Shown: in pieces, positions 43,587 through 56,049 of the stretch
Numbering within the stretch: position 1 is the stretch's first letter
How the letters are laid out: each line of letters starts with the position of its first letter
DNA from: Mixophyes australis
Lineage: Eukaryota; Chordata; Amphibia; Anura; Limnodynastidae
Length of the DNA: 64,000 nt
Assembly (NCBI GenBank): GCA_036250195.1
Contig: JAVHZZ010000011.1
Span: 63,612,101-63,676,100, forward strand
Direction: 5' to 3'
The notes under the pieces: generated by a model
Database searches by the model: none
What the model was told of the DNA's origin: nothing
Seen by the model: the letters and a program-made list of their open reading frames with translations, nothing else
Program-made: the position numbers and the translations under genes

Positions 43587-44700
43587 TTACTTTAGCATCC
43601 TCCCTCCCCAAACCAGAGAGACCAAGTACTGGTCAGTGCTAAGGAAGATGTAAGGTGGGATATATATGAGTGATTGCTGGAGTATATATATAAATTTTGG
43701 CTGTACTACCAAATGTATCCTGCCAGAGATTGAAAGCAGAGACTTTCTATAAACAGGAATGTTTGATTTAAAATATTCGATTCGAGAATGCAAGATCAGC
43801 TCCACATATTCTGAAGGGGTATTAGTAATCCATATACCTAAATATTTAAATTTGGGTGTCCATTTTAATTGAAGATCTCTCAAAGGTGTTATGGGGCATT
43901 CACAACCCAATGGGAACACGCTGTATTTATCCCAATTGATTTTTAATCCGGAAAAACCCCCGAACCTGTCAACCACCCGCAAGAGAGCTCTCATGGAGGT
44001 ATCATGATTCGAAAGGAACAGCAACATATTGTCGACGTATAATGCCACCTTGTCCTCCTTGTATGTTGAGATAAGTTCTTTAATTTGTTTATCATCTCGG
44101 ATCAGGCAAGCAATAGGCTCTATTGCCAGTGTAAACAGCATCGGGGATAATGGCCAACCCTGTCTAGTGCCCCCTTCCAATTGAGATGGCTGCGAAAGAT
44201 AACCATTAACGCACACACGTGCTACTGGGTGAGAGTATAGGAGTTTAACACAATTCATACATTTTGAACCCAACCCAAAGTGAGATAGCACCCCGTGAAG
44301 GTGCGGCCACTTCACAGAGTCAAACACCTTGGCCGCGTTCAAGGACAGCACAACTTCGGTGTTCGTAGGAAGCCACTGCACCTGCAAGAGAGTAAACAGT
44401 CTCCTAAGATTAATAGATGTCGACTTGCCTGGCATAAATCCCATTTGATCAGGATGTACCAGTTCCAACACCACCCTGTTCAACCTGAATGCCAATAGTT
44501 TAGCCAAAATTTTTACATCGGTTGTCAACAGTGAGATAGGACGATAATATTCGGGATATAATGGATCTTTCCCTGACTAAGGCAGTACAACCACTATCGC
44601 TTCCGCCATAGAAGGAGAGAGGGTGCCGGCCTCGCAAAGCTTGCTGAATGTATCCAACAGCCTGGATACATAAAAGGGATGATGTTTTTTATACAGTTCT
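43587..44700 (-). pseudogene. L1-type ORF2, reverse transcriptase
   Basis: The minus-strand frame from 44528 holds PDQMGFMPGKSTSINLRRL, then TRQGWPLSPMLFTLAIEPI and ALYVDNMLLFLS. The upstream part reads GKDPLYPEYYRPISLLT after an in-frame stop (TAG near 44576). The catalytic box is YVDN instead of [FY]xDD, so a catalytic aspartate is lost in addition to the stop. The gene is therefore doubly dead. Confidence 0.85.
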
Positions 44701-44890
44701 ATAAGTATGCCATCTGATCCAGGGGCCTTACCATTAGGGAATGACATGAGAGCTGTATCAACTTCCTCTAGTGTGAAAGCTGAATCTAGATTCTCCTTAC
44801 TATCTATAGAAAGTGTGGGAAGAGAAAAGTGTCCAAGTAGGCTTGCAGGGTAGCCGAGTCATACTGAACCTAGGACTTGTATGTTTTAGC

Positions 44891-45540
44891 TGTCACGAGC
44901 CGCGGCGGTACTCACAGTCACCGCGGCTCGCTTCCTGCTCCCCCTGGCGTCCCGGCCGTCACCTTGACGACCGGGACGTCATTTACGCTTCCTGCCCGCC
45001 CGACAGTGCTGGAAGCCGGGTGCATGCGTGCAAATAGGCAGCCTGTGGGCTGATTGATGAAGGGGCTTGGTCCATGTATTAGTGACTCCTGTGGGCGTTT
45101 TCAGAGCTAGGCTCTGATTGGTGGGCACCAGTATTTAAGGTAGTGAGGTCTGTAGCCTCACTGCCGGTTATAGCTTACAGTTACCTCTTCTGCTGACCTG
45201 CTCTGCTCCTTGTTCTTGTCCTGTGGATATTCTGTTGGATTGCCTGTGTATGACCCCTTGCCTGAATTTGGACCCTGCCTGTGTTTCTTGTGAACCCAAA
45301 CACTGGCGTGTTTACCGACTCTCCTGTTTGCTCATGACCCTTGACCTCAGCGTGTTTATTGGATTCTCTGTCTGCTGCCGGCCCTCGACCCTTGCCTGGA
45401 CTTCACTCCGCTTTCCTGGGTTCTCCCCAGCCGGTACGCACTTCACGACCGTCTGTTAGTCTGTGGCCAAGACTGTCCCGACCACAGACTGGCAGAGCAG
45501 ACTCCGGGTTGTGCTGTACCGGCTAGAGGGGTTCCTAACA
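44891..45540 (+). mobile_element. Solo LTR of the gypsy-4 family
   Basis: 650 bp, starting tgtcacgagc and ending gttcctaaca, flanked by ttagc on both sides (44886-44890 and 45541-45545). It is homologous to the gypsy-4 LTR at 62659-63390 in the opposite orientation (shared gggacgtca-type start, gccggttata, and tctccccagccggtacgcac near the end). TATA (tatttaa, first T at 45132) is followed 31 nt later by gccggttata at 45163, the gypsy-4 self-primer. Inserted in L1 ORF2. Confidence 0.92.
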
Positions 45541-45917
45541 TTAGCATAAAAGTCAACAATACAAAACCTCAACAATCTGGCATCAGGAACCACTTAATCC
45601 CACTATCATCACTAAAGACCGCTATGGCCGCATCAGCTTTTCCACCCTCGCCAAGTATGCCAAGAAGCTCCCGTTTCTGTCACCCTAAGCATATTGCACA
45701 TGTTTGGAGAAGAGAAGCTTATGTTTGGATTTGTCAGAAACCTAATCAACCCACTCCGTCTGTGCTAACTGGCATACATGACTTGTAGATTTGGATCTAC
45801 CGTTTATGTATTACACTTCTAACAATTTACAGGTTTTCTCCAATTCCCCTTCTCTGTGTCTAGACGACTTTTTGATTTCTGCCACACTGGTAATCAGTGT
45901 CTCCCTTAAAAAAAGCC

Positions 45918-46467
45918 TTAAAGGCATCCCAGACTATCAGAGGCATCCAGGAGGCCCAACTCATCTATCAAAGTGGAGAAGGCTGAGGCTGATTGAGTAG
46001 CAGTGGTCCTTTGCTCCCGCCATCTATCAACAGTTTTATTCATCACATTATTAAAAGCCCCCATACATATGATAGGCATCTCCGGGAACAATGCTATGAA
46101 TACACCACATTTCTTTAGTACCTCACTATTGTATGGTGGAGGCATATATACTGCAAGGAGAAGTACTAGGGCCCAGTTAATGATAGCTTTCATGAGGACA
46201 TACATCCCTCCAGAATCCAGTTGAAGTTTTTCTAGGTAGAAAGCAAGTCGCTTATGCACAAGCACAGAAACCCCTTGGGAGTTAGTGGTGTGAGTGGAGG
46301 TTAGTGGTGTGAGTGGAGTGATACGCCTTTCCCACCCATAATTTTTTTAAGGAAAGTATTCTTTCACCATGTAAATGGGTCTCAAGTATGCAAACACTGT
46401 CAGGGTCGTTTTTACTAATTTGACGGACAACCAGAGAGCGTTTCACACTATTATTTAAACACCTCAT
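45918..46467 (-). pseudogene. L1-type ORF2, AP endonuclease part
   Basis: 46467-46282 begins MRCLNNSVKR and contains DPDSVCILETHL, matching the start of L1-type AP endonucleases. 46265-45918 has FYLEKLQLDSGGMY and ICMGAFNNVMN, the place of the conserved GDFN box (here GAFN, aspartate lost). A stop or shift separates the two blocks near 46275. The enzyme nicked target DNA in the active element. Confidence 0.75.
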
Positions 46468-46614
46468 GTTCCAGGAGAGACGTTATAGCTCCCTGTCAGA
46501 TGCGCCAGTATACAAACCGTTGCAGCGGATCCCCCGTTGCAGCACATACCATTGCAACGGATCCCCCGGGTCATCCTGCCCTGAAAACATCACCCATGCA
46601 TACATCATCCAGTA

Positions 46615-48464
46615 TGTCACGGGCACTAGGAGTCTTTACCCAGGGATCACCAGGTGATGGACTTACCAGAGCAGTATAGATGGTAATATGGTACTCTGGT
46701 AGCGGGGTGATCACGGAACAGGAGACAGCAGATGGTAGAAAGTGGAAAGTCTATGACTAGCAGCACTGGTAATATATATGTAGTAGTACACGAGGAACTG
46801 AATGGACAAAGGAAACGTGAGGGTAGTCAGTGGTCTGCGGTAGCAAGTTGTACCACTGCTATAGTGAGGAGGAATGTCCAGAAGCAACGAGGAGGTGATG
46901 AGAGTCAGCGGTCTGCGTTTAGCAAGTTGTACCGCTGTCTAGGTGAAGGAATGGAATCCAGGTGGAGGTATCCGGGAAGTCAGTGGTCTGCGTTGGCAAG
47001 TTGTACCACTGCTATGTGAAAGGATACTGGAACAGGTGACTCAGGGAACAGTGGTCTGCCTCTAGCAAGTTGTACCACTGAATATATATGTGAGGAGGAG
47101 CACGGGGAGAGAAATGCAATGCAGAGTATACACGGGCACACTGAACTTGATCCCACGATGATATGCACAATATAGTAATGACTGAACAGCACTGCACAAT
47201 ATTACAAAGTCACAGGAACTATCCGGGCAAAAGGTAACACAGTCAAATGATGGCAATAGTCTCAGCGGATAGTAAACTCCAGAGGAGAACAACTCAGTCC
47301 AGCAAGATATGCAATACACCAACACAGTCAATGAGAAGTATGCATACCGTGGTTCAGGAGCAGGCTGTCAGACAGGAGTGCAGAGATACCTGAACGGCTG
47401 GAGGCCGGCAGGATGCGAAGTCCCAGGAGGGTAGAAGCGGTAATCAAGTAGGTGCAGCGCACAGGTAGGTAGACCAGCAGAGATAGAAACAAATACTCAG
47501 GAAGCAGTAGTATATAGAACTGGACACCTGGAGAACACTGAAGAGTAGAGATGGTCTAGACGAGATGAAAGCAGCGAGGCGTTGATCCGATGCAGACTGA
47601 CGAGTTGACACAGGCAGGAACACTGTAGAAGCACGGAGAGCGGATCAGCTGGCTGCAGACACGAGTAGAACTGAAGGGTAGCGGCAAGCAGGACACTGCA
47701 GGTACACGGAGGTAGCGGATAGGAATCAGCAGATGCAGTCACGATGAAACACGGGAGAGTTGAGATGAGCTGGAACTGTTGAGCATGGAGGCAGCGGATA
47801 GGAATCAGCTGGTGCAGTCTCGATGAAACACAGGAGAGTTGAAGTGAGTAGATAACTGTAGTGCACGGAGGCAGCGGATAGGGATAAGCTAATACAGTCA
47901 TGATGAAACACAGGGGAGTTGAAGTGAGTTGATAACTGTAGTGCACGGAGGCAGCGGATAGGAGTCAGCTAATACAGTCACGATGAAACACAGGAGAGTT
48001 GAAGTGAGTTGATAACTGTAGTGCACGGAGGCAGCGGATAGGAATCAGCTAATACAGTCACGATGAAACACAGGAGAGTTGAAGTGAGTTGATAACTGTA
48101 GTGCACGGAGGCAGCGGATAGGAATCAGCTAATACAGTCACGATGAGACACAGGAGAGTTGAAGTGGTCTGGAAACCACAGGAGAGTTGAAATGGTCTGG
48201 AAACCACAGGAATCAGCTGAGCTGAATACACGAGGAAACACAGGAACACCTTCAGAGGCTCATGGGGAATGAGACTCCAAGATCAGGCAACGAGGTATGG
48301 AACTCAGGTGCTTTAAATAGGGCGTGTTGCCTGATCAGCCAATTAACTAAAAGGAACAGGTACTGAAGGTTTGAAAGGGCTGCGCATGCGCAGACCCTCA
48401 GGATGGTGGACGGCCACGGTTCCTAAACACACGGGAAGAAGCACTCACAGTCTGGTGAGTGACA
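46615..48464 (-). repeat. gypsy-3 3' LTR
   Basis: 1,850 bp. Contains four 80-bp units (landmark gaagtgag at about 47840, 47920, 48001 and 48081) against three in the other LTR, plus diverged units to about 47700. The NRF1-type palindrome tgcgcatgcgca is intact at 48381-48392. The copies of gtggtacaacttgct-type repeats lie at 46820-47080. Confidence 0.9.
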
Positions 48465-51400
48465 GTACCCCCCCTTTTAAAGGTGGGCACAGAACACCTG
48501 GAACCGGGCTTGTCCGGATTTTTGGAATAAAACTTCTTAAGAAGAGCTGGAGCGTTGAGATCTTCAGCTTTGATCCATGAACGCTCCTCAGGACCAAAGC
48601 CCTTCCAATGAACGAGGAAACGAAGAACTCCTCGTGAAATTTTTGCGTCCAATATATGAGTAATCTCGAAATCTTCCTCCTGATGAACTTGAACTGGCTA
48701 AGGTGCTGAAGGAGGGGCCGAGAAACGTTTGATGATGAGAGGTTTGAGCAAGGACACATGGAAGGCGTTGGAAATACGAAGATTCTTAGGAAGTAGAAGT
48801 TTGAAACAAACTGGATTTATCACTTGAATGATCCTATATGGACCAATAAAACGGGGAGCGAATTTCATAGATGGGACCTTCAAACGAATATTTTTGGTAG
48901 ATAACCAGACACGATCTCCAATTTTCAGTGGTGGAATAGCCCGCCTCTTCTTATCTGCAAAAGACTTATATTTGGCAGATGTCTTCTTTAAACAGGTTTT
49001 GACCTGAGACCAAATATTTTTGAAGGTCTGACAAACAGTCTCTACAGCAGGAACTTGGGTGGGAGGGAGGGCAGGAAATTCCGGAAAAGACGGATGGTGA
49101 CCGTAAACCACAAAGAATGGAGTTTTGGAAGATGACTCATGGTACATGTTGTTATGAGCGAATTCAGCCCAAGGAAGCAATTCTACCCAGTTGTCTTGAT
49201 TGGCTGATGAGAACATCCTTATAAAGGTCTCGAGATCTTGATTGACCCTTTCAGTTTGTCCGTTTGATTGAGGATGGTAGGAGGATGAGAGTGCTAATCG
49301 TATGCCCAAGGTCTTACAAAGGGCCCGCCAGAATCTGGAAACGAATTGTACTCCTCTATCTGACACAATCTCAGACGGACATCCATGAATACGAAAGATT
49401 TCCTTGACGAAATGCTCAGTTAAAGTAGAAGAGGAAGGCAAACCAGACAAAGGGACAAAATAAGCCATCTTCGAAAATCTGTCTACCACTTCCCAAATAG
49501 TATTACAATTTTTACTAGGCGGAAGATCAGTAACAAAGTCCATACTAATATGGGTCCAGGCCTTGGATGGAATGGGTAGTGGTTGAAGCAAACCCGCTGG
49601 GGTTCTGCGGGAGGTCTTAAACTGAGAACACAATTCACAAGCAGCTACAAACTCTTTGACGTCTCTCCTCATCGAGGGCCACCAGTAACTTCGAGAGAGA
49701 ATCTCAAAGGTCTTGTGTTCACCAGCATGTCCAGAAAAACGAGAAGAGTGGAACCACGAAAGGATTTTCCTCCTAAGAGTAGGAGGCACGAGGGTCTTCC
49801 CAAATGGTGGCACTTTAGTGGAAGAAGCAGCCAGCGAAATACATTTGTGGTCTAGTATAGTGTGGTTGGAAACCTCTTCAACGTCAGAGGACGTCACAAA
49901 AGCTCGGGATAGAGCGTCAGCTTTCTTGTCCTTGGCAGCTGGTTTGAAGGTTATGATTAATTCGAAACGAGAAAAGAAAAGAGACCATCTTGCTTGACGA
50001 GGATTCAAGCATTGGGCAGACTGTAGATATGACAAGTTCTTATGATCTGTGAAAATCGTCACAGGGTGACGAGCTCCCTCCAACAAGTATCTCCACTCCT
50101 CTAATGCTACTTTGATTGCCAGCAACTCCTTGTCCCCGATAGTGTAATTCCTCTCCGCAGGCAGGAGACCCAGATAGTAAAAGGCACAAGGATGGAATTT
50201 TTGTTGCTCCGATCGTTGGGAGAGAATGGCTCCTAAGCCAACATTAGAGGCATCTACTTCTAGGAAGAAGGGAAGTGTCACATCAGGCTGTCGAAGAATG
50301 GGAGCAGAGGAGAAGGACTCTTTAAGGAATTGAAAGGCTTGGAGAGCCTCAGATGACCATTGCTTAGTATTGGCCCCTTTACGAGTCAGGGCCACAATAG
50401 GAGATGCAATGGACGAGAAGTCTTGAATGAAGCGTCTATAGTAATTGGCAAAACCTAAAAAACGCTGAATGGCACGAAGAGTAGTTGGCTGAGGCCAATG
50501 TAACACAGCATTCACCTTTTCTGGATCCATTTGTAGACCAACTCCGGAGACAATATAACCCAAAAATGGAATCTGGGGCAACTCGAATGAACATTTTTCT
50601 AGTTTGCAGAATAATGAATTTTTCCGGAGTCTGGAAAGGACCTCTGCCACATGTTGGTGATGAGAAGGCAGGTCCTGTGAAAAGATCAATATGTCGTCCA
50701 GGTAGACAACGACACATACATATAACAAGTCCCGAAAGATCTCATTAATGAAGCCCTGGAAAACAGCGGGGGCATTACATAACCCGAAAGGCATTACTAA
50801 ATATTCATAATGCCCATCTCTGGTGTTGAAAGCTGTCTTCCATTCGTCACCGGACCGGATTCTAATTAAATTATAGGCACCACGAAGATCCAACTTCGTA
50901 AAGATCCGAGCTCCCTTGATGCGATCAAATAACTCAGTAATCAGAGGAATGGGATACTGATTTTTAATAGTAATGGCGTTAAGTCCACGAAAATCTATGC
51001 AGGGGCGTAGTGATCCATCCTTCTTTTTTACGAAGAAGAACCCGGCTACAGCGGGAGAGGTGGAAGGTCGAATAAAACCTCGCTGGAGATTCTCTTGGAT
51101 GTATTCAGATGTAGCTTGAGTTTCAGGTAACGAAAGTGGATACACCCAACCCCTAGGAGGAGTCTTGCCAGGTAGAAGATCGATCGGACAATCCCATGAA
51201 CGATGAGGAGGAAGACGTTCTGACTGAGCTTTATCAAACACATCGGCAAATGAAGCATACTGAGGAGGAAGTCCCGGTGAGGAAGATGAGATGGAAGATT
51301 GCTGTATTTTAAGAAGAGTGACTTGGGAAAGACAACGATGATGACATTCAGCTCCCCAAGAGGTAACTTGAAGAGTGCGCCAGTCAATCTGGGGAGAATG

Positions 51401-51760
51401 ACATTGAAGCCATGGAAGGCCTAAAACAATCGGACTTGTAGTAACAGGAAGAATTAAAAACGAAATCTCTTCATGGTGTAGCACACCAATCTGAAGCGTT
51501 ACTGGAGACGTACTCTGGGTGATGAGACCATTGATGAGACGTGATCCATCTATAGCAGTCACAGTAATCGGTGTTTTCAAAGTAATCACTGGTAGGGACC
51601 ATTGATTCACTAGGGATTTAGAAATGAAATTTCCTGCTGCTCCAGAATCAATCAGTGCTTGGGACTCAAAGGATTTGGTAGCAAAGGAAATGGTAACATC
51701 AAAAGCGCAGACTTTTAATTTCGTAGAAGATGGAGAGGACTCCAGGGACCCTAACTTCAC
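48398..51760 (-). pseudogene. pol: gypsy-3 Pol with one stop codon
   Basis: Collinear with gypsy-1 Pol over its full length: protease DSGA, RT YLDD (complement at 50693-50704), RNase H, integrase with VSDRG and HPQSNGQTERV, GPY/F, chromodomain. The only break is TAG at 48700-48698, where gypsy-1 has CAG (Gln), just before the chromodomain. A product ending there would keep all enzymes but lose the chromodomain. As in gypsy-1 the frame passes the polypurine tract and stops inside the LTR (48398-48400). Confidence 0.9.
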
Positions 51761-51769
51761 CAGAACTAG

Positions 51770-52702
51770 TTAGGGCCTGGCATTTCCCGATTTCTTAGGG
51801 CAAGCATTGAGCATATGTGTGGAATCAGCACAATAGATACAAAGTCTATTCTTTACTCTTCGGTTCCTCTCCTCAGAAGTTAATTTGGAACGTCCTATCT
51901 CCATGGGGATCACAGGAGAGGAAGCTGGATGAAGTTGAGGGGTTGAGCGAAGAGGTGCTTTAAGTGAAGTTGTTTTTTCAGATTCCCTTTCACGAAACCT
52001 CATGTCTACACGATGGCAGAGGGAAATCAAATCTTCTAATGACGTAGGTAGCTCTTGGGTAGTCAGTGCATCTTTAATTTTATCGGAGAGCCCCTGCCAG
52101 AAGGCGGCAATTAATGCTTCAGTGTTCCACTGAAGTTCAGAGGCTAATATCCTAAATTGAATGACGTACTGGCCTACTGTACGAGATCCCTGACGTAAAC
52201 GGAGAATGCTGGAAGCAGCGGAGATTACACGACCTGGTTCATCGAATACACTTCGGAACATAGAAATAAATTTAGCACTATCTTGTAATACTGGATCGTT
52301 CCTCTCCCACAGAGGGGAAGCCCAAGCCAGAGCTTGTCCAGAAAACAATGAAATAAGATAGGCCACTCTGGAACGATGGGTAGAAAAATTTTGAGGTTGG
52401 AGCTCAAAATGAACTGAGCATTGGTTGAGAAAACCCCTACAAGTTTTGGGGTCTCCATCATACTTTGACGGAGTAGGCAGGTGAAGCGTGGAAGCCGTAG
52501 ACACCTGGGATGGCACTGGGGAAACGGAGGAAAGCACAGGAGCTTACACATTAGCTGTAACATTCTGTCCAGATGTTCCTTGGGAGGCTAACGCCTGGTA
52601 ACATTGTAGTAACAGCTGTTGGCGAGCATCCCGTTGCTCAATACGGGTAACCAGATGCTGCAGCATCTCTTTAGCTGTAGGTTCCGAATCTGGGTCTGTC
52701 AT
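51770..52702 (-). pseudogene. gag: gypsy-3 Gag with one stop codon
   Basis: Starts ATG at 52702, two codon-lengths from the primer site, and matches gypsy-1 Gag throughout, including the CCHC knuckle (CIYCADSTHMLNAC). Codon 53 is TAA (52546-52544), so translation from the normal start would stop early. A downstream Met (52537) could only give an N-terminally shortened product. The frameshift heptamer GGGAAAT is conserved at 51788-51782. Confidence 0.9.
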
Positions 52703-52703
52703 G

Positions 52704-52713
52704 GCCTGATCTT
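52704..52713 (-). other. gypsy-3 self-priming primer binding site
   Basis: On the minus strand aagatcaggc, 2 nt inside the 5' LTR. It pairs with gcctgatctt at 54323-54314 in that LTR, which begins 31 nt after the first T of tatttaaa (54354). Confidence 0.75.
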
Positions 52714-52715
52714 AC

Positions 52716-54499
52716 TGTCACGGGCACTAGGAGTCTTTACCCAGGGATTACCAGGTGATGGACTTACCAGAGCAGTATAGATGGTAATATGGTACTCTGG
52801 TAGCGGGGTGATCACGGAACAGGAGACAGCAGATGGTAGAGAATGCTCGTGGAAAGTCTATGACTAGCAGCACTGGTAATATATATGTAGTAGTACACGA
52901 GGAACTGAATGGACAAAGGAAACGTGAGGGTAGTCAGTGGTCTGCGGTAGCAAGTTGTACCACTGCTATAGTGAGGAGGAATGTCCAGAAGCAACGAGGA
53001 GGTGATGAGAGTCAGCAGTCTGCGTTTAGCAAGTTGTACCGCTGTCTACGTGAAGGAATGGAATCCAGGTGGAGGTATCCGGGAAGTCAGTGGTCTGCGT
53101 TAGCAAGTTGTACCACTGCTATGTGAAAGGATACTGGAACAGGTGACTCAGAAAACAGGGAACAGTGGTTCTGCTTCTAGCAAGTTGTACCACTGAATAT
53201 ATATGTGAGGAGGAGCACGGGGAGAGAAATGCAATGCAGAGTATACACGGGCACACTGAACTTGATCCCACAATGATATGCACAATATAGTAATGACTGA
53301 ACAGCACTGCACAATAATACAAAGTCACAGGAACTATCCGGGCAAAAGGTAACACAGTCAAATGATGGCAATAGTCTCAGCGGATAGTAAACTCCAGAGG
53401 AGAACAACTCAGTCCAGCAAGATATGCAATACACCAACACAGTCAATGAGAAGTATGCATACCGTGGTTCAGGAGCAGGCTGTCAGACAGGAGTGCAGAG
53501 ATACCTGAACGGCTGGAGGCCGGCAGGATGCAAAGTCCCAGGAGGGTAGAAGCGGTAATCAAGTAGGTGCTGCGCACAGGTAGGTAGACCAGCAGAGATA
53601 GAAACAAATACTCAGGAAGCAGTAGTATATAGAACTGGACACCTGGAGAACACTGAAGAGTAGAGATGGTCTAGACGAGATGAAAGCAGCGAGGCGTTGA
53701 TCCGATGCAGACTGACGAGTTGACACAGGCAGGAACACCGTAGAAGCACGGAGAGCGGATCAGCTGGCTGCAGACACGAGTAGAACTGAAGGGTAGCGGC
53801 AAGCAGGACACTGCAGGTACACGGAGGTAGCGGATAGGAATCAGCAGATGCAGTCACGATGAAACACGGGAGAGTTGAGATGAGCTGGAACTGTTGAGCA
53901 CGGAGGCAGCGGATAGGAATCAGCTGGTGCAGTCTCGATGAAACACAGGAGAGTTGAAGTGAGTAGATAACTGTAGTGCACGGAGGCAGCGGATAGGGAT
54001 CAGCTAATACAGTCACGATGAAACACAGGGGAGTTGAAGTGAGTTGATAACTGTAGTGCACGGAGGCAGCGGATAGGAGTCAGCTAATACAGTCACGATG
54101 AAACACAGGAGAGTTGAAGTGAGTTGATAACTGTAGTGCATGGAGGCAGCGGATAGGAATCAGCTAATACAGTCACGATGAGACACAGGAGAGTTGAAGT
54201 GGTCTGGAAACCACAGGAGAGTTGAAATGGTCTGGAAACCACAGGAATCAGCTGAGCTGAATACACGAGGAAACACAGGAACACCTTCAGAGGCTCATGG
54301 GGAATGAGACTCCAAGATCAGGCAACGAGGTATGGAACTCAGGTGCTTTAAATAGGGAGTGTTGCCTGATCAGCCAATTAACTAAAAGGAACAGGTACTG
54401 AAGGTTTGAAAGGGCTGCACATGCGCAGACCCTCAGGATGGTGGACGGCCACGGTTCCTAAACACACAGGAAGAAGCACTCACAGTCTGGTGAGTGACA
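52716..54499 (-). repeat. gypsy-3 5' LTR
   Basis: 1,784 bp with three 80-bp units (gaagtgag at about 53956, 54036 and 54116). The NRF1-type site has lost a CpG (tgcacatgcgca, about 54417-54428) compared with the other LTR. Confidence 0.9.
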
Positions 54500-55990
54500 C
54501 AGTACCACTTTAAGCACATAAACATAGGTAATTTTTTTGTGATAACATAATAACTACAAACAAAGCTGAGTCTGATTAACCTAAAACCTGCACCACAACC
54601 CTGTATACTGCACCCAAAACTAAAGTATACCTTAATCCCCAAACTGCACTAATTTAGGATACTCAACAAGCCAGCACACGACCACCAGCTGAGCCCACAC
54701 TGCTCAAGACAGCCCGAGTGCCGCAAGGCAAGCTGCCTGCTAACCAGTGGAGTAAGGAGGTTAGGTCACAAAGGGAAGACCAGAGGGAAAGAGACAGAGA
54801 GAAAAGACAAGGAATAGGGAGTGAGATAAGAAAGAGAGGGAAAAGGAAGAGGCAAATTGAGATCGAGATCGGCCTTAAAGCCATGGGCCCTCCAGCCCAT
54901 TACATCTTGTAGTGGACATTAATAGAGCAGTGTACCCTAACAACACATATTAAACAGCATTAAGACAATGAGCATTAAAGGTCACGTTATGTCTAACAGC
55001 TCTATCACATGATGTAAATAAAGTTCAGCACCAAAATGTCCCAGAAAAAAGAAAGAAAAGCAAGGAGTACTTATCAGGCATCATCTGTCAGCGTCCACTA
55101 ACAGCCAAACGGTCAATCCAGGCAGCAGCCTCCCAGGGCGTATCAAAGAAGGATGTGCGGCCCTCTGACACCACCCGCAGCCGGGCGGGGAAGATCATAG
55201 CGTATGGAATCTGTAAATTCCGTAATCTTCTCTTAACCATGATGAATTGAGCCCTATTATTTTGTATATCCAGACCAAAATCAGATACACCTCTACTCAT
55301 TGGGCATTACACGGAGCCCAACTGCCTGGCCAAACACAGCACAGCATCTCGGTCACGGTAATGCAGGAGTTCCAGGTGGAGGTGCCTGGGTTGGAATAGG
55401 GTGGGCTCGCTTCACCGCAAATTGGGCTGTAAATGAATCTGTGCCAAACAATTGGATTAACCACTTTTCCAGGAAAGACGATATCCATGAGTTTTTGCTT
55501 GAACAAGAAAACTTGAGACTCCAAACCCTCAAACTGACTTCTCACCGGTGCAGAGGTGTCCTCCAATGTCGATATAAATGGGCCTCCATTTTGCCCACTG
55601 TCTCCCTGATTTTCTGCATGTCATGCCAGGGAAGGGGAAGGTCGGCCTACACCTCTCCAATTTTTTCAGTCACTCTTTTTCAGTGGTTCCAATGGCCTGT
55701 AAGACCTGTTGTAGCGTGATCTCTGGGTCAGCCGGAGGAGCTGGCAAGGGGTGGGGGGGGGGGGGGGGTGGAAGCGGAGGACCGCAACGACACTGAGTGC
55801 GGTGCATTTTCCGAACCAGAGGCAGTGGTGGAGGAGCGAGCAAAATACTCCAATCTTCCAACTGCGCGGCATTGGCCATGCTTGACTATCATTTTAGGAG
55901 AGAAGAAGTTTAGCTCTTGAAGTGATGCAGAAGCTTATTTATCTTAGTCTTTTATATAGCCAAGCTCCAAGACTGAAGTTAAACAGGTGT
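54500..55990 (-). mobile_element. L1/Tx1-type LINE, 5' part with ORF1 (right half)
   Basis: The continuation of the LINE at 42085-46614 on the other side of gypsy-3. It holds ORF1 (55879-55088) and about 580 bp of region between ORF1 and the insertion, partly pyrimidine-rich on the minus strand (54884-54663). The 5' limit is not marked by a target duplication. Confidence 0.65.
55088..55879 (-). pseudogene. L1-type ORF1 (RNA-binding protein), decayed
   Basis: Blocks in different frames: a Pro-rich start (55879-55670), a Gln/Leu segment beginning EDTSAPVRSQFEGLESQ (55566-55297), and a C-terminal domain (55300-55088) with RAQFIMVKRRLRNLQIPYAM and FPARLRVVSEGRTSFFDTPW, the typical end of L1 ORF1 proteins. 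A G/C homopolymer near 55754-55770 and other shifts break the frame. ORF1p would coat the LINE RNA as trimers. This copy cannot. Confidence 0.65.
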
Positions 55991-56047
55991 CTGTGTGTCA
56001 GAGGTTGTAATGCTGGCTGTAAATTTGGTTTGTCTCAATATTGTATC

Positions 56048-56049
<2 letters not shown>

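Larger units (their letters stand above)
42085..46614 (-). mobile_element. L1/Tx1-type LINE, ORF2 and 3' part (left half)
   Basis: Minus-strand LINE ending in a poly-A tract (T-run at 42085-42094). It encodes endonuclease (46467-45918), reverse transcriptase (about 44700-43587) and C-terminal region (43446-42652), with stops between. It is split by a solo LTR at 44891-45540 and separated from its 5' half (54500 to about 55990) by gypsy-3, whose target duplicate cagta lies at 46610-46614 and 54500-54504. Confidence 0.85.
46615..54499 (-). mobile_element. gypsy-3: second member of the gypsy-1 family
   Basis: Minus-strand full-length element. 3' LTR at 46615-48464, polypurine tract (complement at 48468-48478), pol, gag, self-primer site (52704-52713), 5' LTR at 52716-54499, with cagta duplicated at 46610-46614 and 54500-54504. 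Gag and Pol are clearly the gypsy-1 family, but each frame has one stop codon. The LTRs differ in length (1,850 vs 1,784 bp), mainly from one repeat unit. Confidence 0.93.

Noticed and set aside
47497..48249. Small minus-strand frames in the gypsy-3 LTRs (also at 53612-54284)
   Set aside because: Same LTR tandem repeat in another copy; no coding evidence.
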